DNA from: Blastopirellula marina
GTDB lineage: Bacteria > Planctomycetota > Planctomycetia > Pirellulales > Pirellulaceae
Assembly: GCF_002967715.1 (NCBI RefSeq)
Contig: NZ_PUIA01000016.1
Coordinates: forward strand, 496,001-560,000
Reading direction: 5' to 3'
Length of the DNA: 64,000 bases
Below the pieces are notes generated by a model that worked only from the letters and a program-made list of their open reading frames with translations, ran no database searches and was not told the DNA's origin. Shown here one piece after another: positions 57,173-64,000 of this stretch (position 1 is the stretch's first letter; each line of letters opens with the position of its first letter). The position numbers were made by a program, and so were the translations under genes.

Positions 57173-58297
57173 CTATTTTTTGTCGGCGAAGCAGTACAAC
57201 ACGCCTCGCTCGGTGGCAATCAGCAGGCATCCGTTCGACACCGCCGGGCCTGCGGGGAAGCCGCTCTTGGCCTCGTATTGCCAAACTTCTTTGCCGGTAT
57301 TCAGGTCGACGGCGCGAACGCGGCTATCGGCCGAACCGAAGTAAACACGCTCTCCGGCGACAACCGGAGAGCTGTTGATCTTACCTCGGGCTTTGAACGT
57401 CCATTGCTCTTTTCCCGTCTCACGATCCAACGAAACGAGGTTCTTACTGAACGAACCAAACACGACGCGATCAGGCAGTACCGCCGCGCTGGCTCGGATC
57501 TGTTGTCGGTTCCTATCGTCTTGAAACTGCCAGACGACCTTCAAGTCTTTCCAGTTGATCGCGAAGAACGAACCCGCTTCGGTACCGAAGTACGCGACAT
57601 CATCGCGCACGGCCGGTGCGGAACCGGTCGGGCCGTCGATGGGCACCGTGCCGAGCGGTTCTCCTTTATCCAAATCGATCACGTGCAGCTTGCTGTCGCA
57701 ACCGGCAACGAATCCCCGATTGGAAACGACCGTTGGCATGCAGCGGATTTGATCGTCGATCTGAACTTTCCAGGCCAGCTTTCCATCTTCTTTATTCAAG
57801 CAATACAGATTGGCATCTTGCGAGCCGATCAGGATTTTGTCTTGGTAGAAGTTGACGCTGCCGTTGATTTCCAGGCCGGTTTCAAATTTCCAAAGAAGCT
57901 TGCCATCGTCGGCATTCAGGCAGTGCAGCACTCCGTCGATATCGCCAACGTAGATTCGACCTTCGCGATAGGCAGGTGAACCCATGAACCCGGAAAGCTG
58001 ATCGACGTTTCCTTCATAAGTCCAGACTTTCGATCCATCCTCAAGCTTCACCGCGTAGACGCGACCGTCGAGGTCGCCGATGTACACGATCCCATCGACG
58101 ACGATCGGCGTGGCCTCGAAGGCACCATTGTCGATTTCCAGCTTCCACCGGACGTCCAGGTTGTCGGAGAGAGTTTCATGCGAGACACCCTGAGCGAGGG
58201 CATTACCGCGATACAAGGGCCAGTCCGCGCGCAGCTGAGCGACGGCAACCCATGCGAAGAGCATCGCGGTCAGCAGATTCGTCAGTCTGGATTTCAT
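57173..58297 (-). CDS. PQQ-like beta-propeller exported protein
   Basis: A 374-residue exported protein. A signal peptide (KSRLTNLLTAMLFAWVAVAQLRA) is followed by repeated blades of PQQ-binding-like type (for example GIVYIGDLDGRVYAVKLEDG and RVRAVDLNTGKEVWQYEA). About seven blades are likely. No quinoprotein dehydrogenase residues are evident, so it is more like a BamB-type or extracytoplasmic scaffold than an alcohol dehydrogenase. ATG 58297 gives a clean signal peptide; an in-frame start at 58369 does not. It lies between the alcohol dehydrogenase and the radical SAM genes on the same strand. Confidence 0.87.
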   Translation of the reverse strand: MKSRLTNLLTAMLFAWVAVAQLRADWPLYRGNALAQGVSHETLSDNLDVRWKLEIDNGAFEATPIVVDGIVYIGDLDGRVYAVKLEDGSKVWTYEGNVDQLSGFMGSPAYREGRIYVGDIDGVLHCLNADDGKLLWKFETGLEINGSVNFYQDKILIGSQDANLYCLNKEDGKLAWKVQIDDQIRCMPTVVSNRGFVAGCDSKLHVIDLDKGEPLGTVPIDGPTGSAPAVRDDVAYFGTEAGSFFAINWKDLKVVWQFQDDRNRQQIRASAAVLPDRVVFGSFSKNLVSLDRETGKEQWTFKARGKINSSPVVAGERVYFGSADSRVRAVDLNTGKEVWQYEAKSGFPAGPAVSNGCLLIATERGVLYCFADKK

Positions 58298-58381
58298 GGC
58301 GGAATCCTTGAAAGTGGGGCCGGCGGAAGGAAGTTCCCTCATTTTACTCAAAGGTCTCGGCCAAGGCACATCACAGGGGGA

Positions 58382-59536
58382 TTACTGCAACGCCGACCGG
58401 TAGAGCTTCGAGAACTCGTCTGCATCGACATCGCGGGGATTGAAGTGCCCGGTCCACTGCTTGGCGGCGTCGGCGGAAAGGGTATCGAGCTTTTCGCCGT
58501 TGATCGACAATTGATTCAAGTTGGTTGCCAGTCCTGCGGCATCGACCCAGCTTTGCACGAGGTTTGCTAAGCCCTCGGCACCTTGATCGGGTGATGGGTA
58601 GTTGGGCAAATCGACCGGAATGGAAAGCAAGTCTTGGTATAGCTCGTTGAAGGCTTCGCCGTTGTAGCGAATGACCGAGGGAAGCATGACACCGACGGCT
58701 TGCCCGTGCACCACGCCGTAGTGGGCGGTCAAAGGATTGGCCAGGGCATGGGCCGCACCGAGCATGGAGTTTTCGATCGCCAGACCGGCGAAACAGGCCC
58801 CTAACTGCATTGCGCCTCGCGCTTCGACATCCTCAGGATTGCTGAGCACGCGGGTAAAATTACCGGCCAATAGTCGCCATGCTTCGCGGCTAAAGCTCAG
58901 GCTCACTTCGTTGCGCTTCTTCGTAACGAACGTTTCCAAGGCGTGACTGATCGCATCGATCCCCGTCAGGGCCGTCACCTTTTGTGGCTGAGTTACAGTC
59001 AGTTTCGGGTCGAGCAAAGCGATTCGGCAGGCCGCTTTTTTATCGCCGCAGGCCATTTTGACGTGCGTCTGAGCGTCGGTAATCAGGGCAAACGATTGCG
59101 CTTCACTGCCGGTTCCGGCCGTGGTGGGAACGGCGATCATCGGAAGCATCTCTTGGGTGGCCTTGCCGACTCCCCAATAGTCCTTCATCTCTCCGCCGTT
59201 GGTCAGCAGGAAGTTGATTCCTTTGGCGCAGTCCATCGCACTGCCGCCACCTAGCCCCACGATCAGCTCAGGCTGATGCTGCTGGGCGAATGCCACGCCA
59301 CGGGCGACGTTTTCGGTCGAAGGATTTTCCTGCACGCCGTCAAACAGAAACGCCTCGACGCCAGCCGATTCCAGGCATTCGATTCCGCGCTGCGTATGCC
59401 CCGCGTGGATGACTCCAGGATCGCTGACCACAAGCGCTCGCTTCGCGCCGAGCTCGATGGCCAGTTCGCCGAGCCGCTGTAGGCTGTCCGGACCAAACAC
59501 AATCCGTGTGCGTGGCTGGAAGTCGAATGGAATCAT
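58382..59536 (-). CDS. Iron-containing alcohol dehydrogenase
   Basis: A 384-residue group III alcohol dehydrogenase, NAD(P)-dependent. The dinucleotide loop is VGLGGGSAMDCAKG. AVPTTAGTGSEAQ binds the pyrophosphate. The iron site is formed by the Asp and His of GIDAISHALE, HALANPL and HYGVVHGQAVG. It reduces aldehydes or oxidises alcohols in the cytoplasm. ATG 59536 is preferred; an in-frame extension to 59647 is hydrophilic and unsupported. It follows the aldehyde dehydrogenase gene by 153 bp, with a hairpin between. Confidence 0.92.
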   Translation of the reverse strand: MIPFDFQPRTRIVFGPDSLQRLGELAIELGAKRALVVSDPGVIHAGHTQRGIECLESAGVEAFLFDGVQENPSTENVARGVAFAQQHQPELIVGLGGGSAMDCAKGINFLLTNGGEMKDYWGVGKATQEMLPMIAVPTTAGTGSEAQSFALITDAQTHVKMACGDKKAACRIALLDPKLTVTQPQKVTALTGIDAISHALETFVTKKRNEVSLSFSREAWRLLAGNFTRVLSNPEDVEARGAMQLGACFAGLAIENSMLGAAHALANPLTAHYGVVHGQAVGVMLPSVIRYNGEAFNELYQDLLSIPVDLPNYPSPDQGAEGLANLVQSWVDAAGLATNLNQLSINGEKLDTLSADAAKQWTGHFNPRDVDADEFSKLYRSALQ

Positions 59537-59622
59537 GCCTCGGGATCCTGTTTCGTGCCGGTGCCCTCTCTTCTGTCCGCGCTCAGAGAGATAGGGTAAA
59601 GGGCAGCTGCGTGCCCGCATTT

Positions 59623-59673
59623 CCCCTTGCCCTGTTCCCATTCCCAAACGGGAGAGAAGGCAGAAGCAAGGGG
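59623..59673. repeat. Inverted repeat between aldehyde and alcohol dehydrogenase genes
   Basis: CCCCTTGC (59623-59630) and GCAAGGGG (59666-59673) are perfect 8-bp arms. The sequence between contains a GGGAGAG element resembling the dispersed hairpins at 11816 and 37992. It may act as a partial terminator or an RNA-processing site inside the gene run. Confidence 0.55.
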
Positions 59674-59689
59674 CAGTCTCTCTCGAATA

Positions 59690-61132
59690 CTACGATGCTG
59701 CGACTTGAACCGGAGCCGATTGATAGGCTCGGCTGCGGAAGAGGAACTCGATGATGTTTCCTTCGTGCGGTTGCAGCCAATCGACCTTGTGGGTCGGGAT
59801 CGGACCGATGTTCAGGCGATCGATGTGCGTCGCGTTGACCAGTTGGCGGGCAAATTCTTCGTTGCCGGTGATCGCCGTGCAGATCAGCGAGTATCCCATT
59901 TTCTTGATCATCTCTTCCTGTGGGCATTCGACCACTGAGACGAACGGGAACATGTATTCCTTGCTGGCGACCTGCTTCTCTGGATTTTCCGCGTGCACGA
60001 CCATCGGCTTGAGGTAATCGCAGCGTTCCATTTGAATCAATCGTTCGCCGTACGGCGCGGTAAAGTCGGTCACGCCATCTTCAGCGAGGTCGGACTCGAT
60101 CATGCCCCACACAGCCGGAGCCATGCCTGGCATGGTGAACGCAGCCAATGCGGCTTCGTCGTCGGTAGGGTCTTTGATTTCGGTCGGACCGATCTTTTCG
60201 GCAATCGCCTGAGCGATTTCCTTCGTGTGACGCGAAGCCCAGATGCCAGAAGCATTAATGCAGCTACGTCCGCTGTTAGCGAAAACGCTCTGCACCATCA
60301 GGTCCAAGTACTGCGGCCAATCATCCACCACGTCGTCGGCTAGCAGGATCTTGCTGAAGCCTGGGCCGTGTGGCTGGACCTTTGGGTTGCCAGCGTACTG
60401 ATCGATGGTCTGCTGGCCGCCGAAGACCATTGCTCGATCGACCGACGAGAGCAGGGCGGAGCCTACGTCCCCACCAGCACCGGGATACAAGCTGAATGCT
60501 TCGGCTGGCAGGCCAGCTTCGACCATGGCAGAGAAAATCCGGTACGGCGTCCATGGCTCCTTTCCACCTGGCTTGAGAACCAGACCAAGTTGAAGCGCGA
60601 CGGCCGGAAGCCATAGGGTATGCACCCCTGGTGAATTGGAAGGCAACACAGCGCCGAGTACCGGACTTTGAACTTGATAGCTGAGCATGACATCACGGCC
60701 AGGTTCTTTACCATAGCCACGAGCCAGAATATTGAGATCGAGCCCGCGAGTGAGCGAGTCGAGAATCTTCGGCATGTTCTGCAGCACGAACGCATTCTTT
60801 TGCATGTTCGCGCGGCACATGTGTTCAGGCAGACCGGTCGAAGCGCTTTGAGCATGGACGAATGCTTCAGGCGTCTGCGAACCGTCACCAATGGGAAGAT
60901 CGGCTTCCACGAAAAGCTTGCCGGCGACGGCCAGTTTATCGAGGATCTCTTCCGGGCTGAATTGCAGAAGTGCATCACGAGCCGACTGGGCTTTCCGCAT
61001 GTCGCGCTTCAGAAGACCACCACCGACCTGGCTCAACTGCGCGATGGGTTCGCCGGTACGGAAGTGGACGACGTCTTCTTTTTCGAGCGAGTCGTAGGGC
61101 TTACCCCAACGGATAGCAGGAATGTTCAGCAT
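59690..61132 (-). CDS. Aldehyde dehydrogenase family protein, possibly acyl-reducing
   Basis: A 480-residue ALDH-fold protein. The nucleophile is Cys291 in NSGRSCINASGI, and the N-terminal Rossmann part shows PVLGAVLPSNSPGVHTLWLPA. The usual catalytic Glu (ELGG) is absent; the corresponding region reads KVQPHGPGFSK. Loss of that residue is typical of CoA-acylating and acyl-reducing members such as LuxC-like enzymes. Taken with the ligase next to it, it may reduce an activated acyl group to the aldehyde, as proposed for the GriC/GriD pair of Streptomyces griseus. The direction and substrate are inferred. Confidence 0.85.
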   Translation of the reverse strand: MLNIPAIRWGKPYDSLEKEDVVHFRTGEPIAQLSQVGGGLLKRDMRKAQSARDALLQFSPEEILDKLAVAGKLFVEADLPIGDGSQTPEAFVHAQSASTGLPEHMCRANMQKNAFVLQNMPKILDSLTRGLDLNILARGYGKEPGRDVMLSYQVQSPVLGAVLPSNSPGVHTLWLPAVALQLGLVLKPGGKEPWTPYRIFSAMVEAGLPAEAFSLYPGAGGDVGSALLSSVDRAMVFGGQQTIDQYAGNPKVQPHGPGFSKILLADDVVDDWPQYLDLMVQSVFANSGRSCINASGIWASRHTKEIAQAIAEKIGPTEIKDPTDDEAALAAFTMPGMAPAVWGMIESDLAEDGVTDFTAPYGERLIQMERCDYLKPMVVHAENPEKQVASKEYMFPFVSVVECPQEEMIKKMGYSLICTAITGNEEFARQLVNATHIDRLNIGPIPTHKVDWLQPHEGNIIEFLFRSRAYQSAPVQVAAS

Positions 61133-61222
61133 GATTGGCGTCCGTAAATGAATTTTGAGATTCGGATAACGAGTCGCTCGCCACTGCAGGCACGGTCGGC
61201 AGTGGCAAGCGTTTCTTAGTTG

Positions 61223-62350
61223 TTAGTAAACACCCACGGTGGTGCTGCTGGCGAAACCATGGAATGGTCGTACGCCGCTGACCCCTTCCCAGGGATAGGT
61301 CAAGTAAGGCATTTCCCGTTCCCCTTCGTCTCGTTCCAGGAAGCCAGGAACAAAGAACTCTTTGGTCAGGGTCGTCAGTTTAACGCGACCCGTCTCGCCG
61401 TAAGGAACCGACTCGTTCGGATCGTCAAAGGAAACGACTTCCGTTACCGCACGTGGCTGAGGAGCGTAGTATGAGATCTTGTAGCCATCTGCGGCGGTAA
61501 CCGGTTTGCTACAAGCCAGCCCCATCAGCGTGTTGCCATAGGTTGGGGTCATGTAGATACCGCTTTCTTCCGGACCGCCACCGAAGAGTTCCTCGATGCA
61601 GTAACGGGTCCACTGCGGGGTGAACTCGGTGCCGCCACTGAAGATGCCAGTGATGCCGACGTCGGCCAGCGTGGTCCCTTTGTCTTCGAGACCTAAGCAC
61701 AGTGATTCGATCAGCTTGGGCGTACCGAACATGCACTTCACGTCGTGACCGGCGGTGAGAACCGTGATGGCCTGATCGATGCAGTGCTTCTTATACGCTT
61801 CCAATTCGTCCATCTTGCCGCGTTTGATGAGCTTGATCACCCAGCGTGGATCCAAGTCGATGCAGAAGCAGATCCCGCCGCGAACTTGGGCCAGATGCTC
61901 GACCGCCAGACGCAGACGACGTGGACCCGAAGGACCCAGCATCAGCCAGTTCGATCCCTTCGGGAAGTACTTGTCTGGCAGCGTTTCGCTGAACAGCGAG
62001 TAGTCGGTACGGAAGTCGTCGATCGCGATTCGGCTTTTGGGGATGCCGGTGGTGCCGCCCGTTTCAAAGACGTAGATCGGCTTGTCGGCGAAGGCCTTGG
62101 GAACCCAACGACGAACTGGGCCACCGCGAAGCCATTCGTCTTCAAACAGTGGGAACTTCTTCAGATCGTCGTAACCTTTCACTTCGGTCAGAGGATCGAA
62201 GTTGAACTCTTTCTTCTTTTCGAGCCAGAACGGGCAGCCGGTCGACTCGTGGAAATGCCACTGGACGATCTCATAGGTATGAGCGTCGAGCTTGTCCTTG
62301 GCGGCCTTTACCGCCGCTTCAACTTCTGGGGTTAGCGTGTCGCTTGCCAT
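61223..62350 (-). CDS. AMP-forming acyl ligase (phenylacetate-CoA ligase-like)
   Basis: A 375-residue adenylate-forming enzyme of the PaaK/LuxE branch. ETGGTTGIPKSR is the P-loop-like A3 motif; SGGTEFTPQW and YGNTLMG provide the later core motifs. The protein is shorter than full-length CoA ligases (about 430-550), close to LuxE and GriD in size, and seems to lack the C-terminal subdomain. It would activate a carboxylic acid as acyl-AMP. It is the first gene of the seven-gene run. Its neighbours downstream (aldehyde and alcohol dehydrogenase) fit a carboxylate-to-alcohol path. Confidence 0.85.
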   Translation of the reverse strand: MASDTLTPEVEAAVKAAKDKLDAHTYEIVQWHFHESTGCPFWLEKKKEFNFDPLTEVKGYDDLKKFPLFEDEWLRGGPVRRWVPKAFADKPIYVFETGGTTGIPKSRIAIDDFRTDYSLFSETLPDKYFPKGSNWLMLGPSGPRRLRLAVEHLAQVRGGICFCIDLDPRWVIKLIKRGKMDELEAYKKHCIDQAITVLTAGHDVKCMFGTPKLIESLCLGLEDKGTTLADVGITGIFSGGTEFTPQWTRYCIEELFGGGPEESGIYMTPTYGNTLMGLACSKPVTAADGYKISYYAPQPRAVTEVVSFDDPNESVPYGETGRVKLTTLTKEFFVPGFLERDEGEREMPYLTYPWEGVSGVRPFHGFASSTTVGVY

Positions 62351-62505
62351 GGTTCCAATTCAAGCCAACAAGGAAGGATAGAAGGGACTCGCCGCGGACG
62401 ACGCTTCGACCGGCGGATCGAGCAGAGGGATGTGACTCTACGGATGGTACCGAGAAAAACTTGTTCTGACAACCTTTGGTTGCCCGAGTAATTTTTTCGC
62501 GCAAT

Positions 62506-62534
62506 AAAAAAACCTGCAATTCGACAGGTTTTTT
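62506..62534 (-). terminator. Bidirectional rho-independent terminator
   Basis: AAAAAACCTG pairs with CAGGTTTTTT around an eight-base loop, giving a T-run on either strand. It lies 43 bases past the stop of the gene at 62578-63045 and upstream of the ligase gene. Confidence 0.92.
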
Positions 62535-62577
62535 CATCTGGGGCAGGGAGCCTGACCCACAGTTTTCGTGCAATTGG

Positions 62578-63045
62578 CTATTGGGTGTTGGTCTTGGTTG
62601 CTTGAACCGGGGCACCCAGTTGGGCCAGCATCTGCAGCACACCGTTCAGGTGAGCGATGCGGGGACCGAAGCGATCGACGAATTCGTTGAGCATGAATTC
62701 GCTATCGATCATGTCTTCGGCCGAGTCGTCGACTTCGTTGGCCAGCGTGCCGAGGAAATCGGCATGAACCTTACTGAGGGCTTCCGCGGCCTGGCGGCAC
62801 TTCTCGGCGAGCTCTGGATGGGCTTTGCGCCATGCATTCAACTCGGCCGTACGCTGTTTCTGCGTGTGGACTTGTTGCTGAAGCATCTCTTCCATCAGCA
62901 GCGTCTGTCGCTCCTGTAGCTCAACCATCCGCTTGAGCAGGGCATTCGTTTCTTCCGTGTGAATGGTTTGCTGCATGGGAGATGGACTAGAGGAGACGTC
63001 GACGTGGGTAAATAGAGTAGAAAGATCTTTGGGGTCGAGCGGCAT
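62578..63045 (-). CDS. Hypothetical helical protein
   Basis: A 155-residue protein, mostly alpha-helical, with a long heptad-like stretch rich in Gln, Glu, Leu and Lys (about 25-95). It has no signal peptide, membrane segment or named domain. ATG 63045 has AGGAG ten bases upstream; an in-frame extension upstream would add a hydrophobic but unsupported segment. It is monocistronic, with its own terminator, and divergent from the next gene. The function is unknown. Confidence 0.7.
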   Translation of the reverse strand: MPLDPKDLSTLFTHVDVSSSPSPMQQTIHTEETNALLKRMVELQERQTLLMEEMLQQQVHTQKQRTAELNAWRKAHPELAEKCRQAAEALSKVHADFLGTLANEVDDSAEDMIDSEFMLNEFVDRFGPRIAHLNGVLQMLAQLGAPVQATKTNTQ

Positions 63046-63272
63046 TGGTTCGTTATTCTCCTGGTGGATCAAGTAAGTCAGTATACTCACCGGCCCTAGC
63101 GACTGTCGAGCATTTCGTTGCACTGCTAGATGTGCTAGCGGCAGGATAACCGTCGTTACGATTGTTAAAGTCCACCTTTCCCAAACACCGATTCTCAAGA
63201 TTGGGCCGCGAGCCCAAGCTGCCCCAACACGAGATGCTGTCATGAAATGCAAATGGGCGAGATGGAGTGCCT

Positions 63273-63851
63273 ATGTCGAATCGGAACGAGAAATCAGTGC
63301 CCACCCTCGGCTTCCTTACCGTGGTGGAGCATACCCCTGGTGGTTTATTTGGTGGACTCTTAGTCTTGAATTTGGCAGGACGTCCATTGGAATTCCACTG
63401 CACCGCGCCGGTGAAAGCGAACCGTGCCCAGGAGATCCTTTATGGTCCAACGCTGAAGCCTTACCTGTATGGAGAACAGATTGGCGGAGCTTTGCTAGCA
63501 AAGCTTAAATCACCAGCCCTGGCTGTCTGTACGGATACCGAGCACGTGCTGTCACTTCGCGACCATAGCGATATCCCTGTCGCTTTGATTCCCCCCAGCT
63601 GTGTGGAAGATGCTGTTGCTACCGATGCTTCCTCTTCTTATGGCAGCGAAACCGCTCAACTGGCCGTGGCTCCCCCCCACATCCGCTCATTTCAGCTTGG
63701 CGGCTATGAAGTCGCTGTCAGTGCCCAGCACGAGGCCGACCGCGCCGTGCTGGAAAGTTTGTGGCAAGAGAAGTCGATCGATCTGGACCTAAACGAGCCG
63801 TTCACGCGTATCCGAGAAGCTATCGAAGAAGCGCATGGCGTGGGGAAGTAA
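63273..63851 (+). CDS. Hypothetical protein
   Basis: A 192-residue cytoplasmic protein. The N-terminal part has beta-like TLGFLTVVEHTPGGLFGGLLVLNLAG and a Cys-containing region (ALAVCTDTEHVL). A helical C-terminus follows (ADRAVLESLWQEKSIDL). No domain was recognised. ATG 63273 has GGAG five bases upstream; an in-frame GTG at 63267 is possible. It is divergent from the helical protein gene; the function is unknown. Confidence 0.65.
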   Translation: MSNRNEKSVPTLGFLTVVEHTPGGLFGGLLVLNLAGRPLEFHCTAPVKANRAQEILYGPTLKPYLYGEQIGGALLAKLKSPALAVCTDTEHVLSLRDHSDIPVALIPPSCVEDAVATDASSSYGSETAQLAVAPPHIRSFQLGGYEVAVSAQHEADRAVLESLWQEKSIDLDLNEPFTRIREAIEEAHGVGK

Positions 63852-63949
63852 CACGCAGCGGCGATCAGTAGCGTTAGGTTCGAGGGGCATCGGCTTGTGG
63901 TACCAGCGGATGCCCTCTACGGATATGGCAACGAATATAGGCGAAGAAG

Positions 63950-64000
63950 TTGACTGATTCTCTCGAAACGATCTCGCATGATCTGAACATCAAAACCGAG
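63950..64000 (+). CDS. Possible start of tex (transcription accessory protein), truncated by the window end
   Basis: A 17-codon open frame runs to the window edge from TTG 63950, reading TDSLETISHDLNIKTE after the start. This resembles the N-terminus of Tex/YhgF, where a helix of the type I-x-x-ELNI-K/R-x-x-Q opens the protein. The evidence is short and the start codon uncertain, so this is a weak call. Confidence 0.35.
   Translation, partial: MTDSLETISHDLNIKTE

Overview
The window looks like a chromosomal segment of a planctomycete, most likely a Pirellulaceae relative of the Blastopirellula/Bremerella type. This is inferred from a periplasmic sulfatase, an SLA1-homology (SHD1) domain protein, a squalene-hopene-type cyclase, an FHA/coiled-coil membrane protein, frequent GTG/TTG starts and moderately high GC judged by eye. 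No composition statistic or database search was run. I saw no tRNA, rRNA, CRISPR array or intact transposon.

Layout. 1-2136: the 3' end of thiE, then an AT-richer two-gene island of a C5-cytosine DNA methyltransferase overlapping a GIY-YIG nuclease, probably an acquired restriction-modification system. 2203-8604: a GNAT acetyltransferase, a YiaW/YiaV-like membrane/HlyD pair, a sulfatase, a receiver-HATPase regulator, a fasciclin protein and a small membrane protein. 8605-8945: an intergenic region crowded with overlapping inverted repeats. 8946-11774: an MlaE-MlaF-MlaD-type lipid transport operon. 11992-25827: PEGA lipoprotein, PP2C phosphatase, LptF/G permease, zinc ribbons, TIM-barrel isomerase, nucleoside deaminase, HEAT-repeat lipoprotein, PhoD-like phosphatase, QueF and QueE for 7-deazaguanine synthesis, and the FHA protein. 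26427-41999: DksA/TraR-type regulator, HtrA protease, nucleoside hydrolase, trpD-MFS, STAS protein, a large RND/MMPL transporter, a 32-residue basic protein, FabZ-like dehydratase, rhomboid protease, trmB, purF and proB.

42101-54077: a sodium:solute symporter with a DUF3311 partner, a Tat-exported FAD oxidoreductase, and a terpenoid locus. In that locus one strand carries a squalene-hopene-family cyclase, a DUF116-polyprenyl synthase fusion and a UbiC/DUF98-like protein. A divergent radical SAM enzyme lies opposite, followed by a dual-specificity phosphatase fused to a cytochrome c'-like domain. 54264-62350: a seven-gene one-strand run. It reads, in transcription order, AMP-forming ligase, aldehyde dehydrogenase, iron alcohol dehydrogenase, PQQ-type beta-propeller, HemN-like radical SAM protein, GcvH-like lipoyl protein and 8Fe ferredoxin-domain protein. 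The first three make a plausible carboxylic-acid-to-alcohol reduction module; the last three are tightly packed and look like a redox unit of unknown purpose. The window closes with two uncharacterised small proteins and what may be the start of tex.

The strongest candidates for undescribed biology are the terpenoid locus with its fusion protein, the phosphatase-cytochrome fusion, and the radical SAM/lipoyl/ferredoxin unit.
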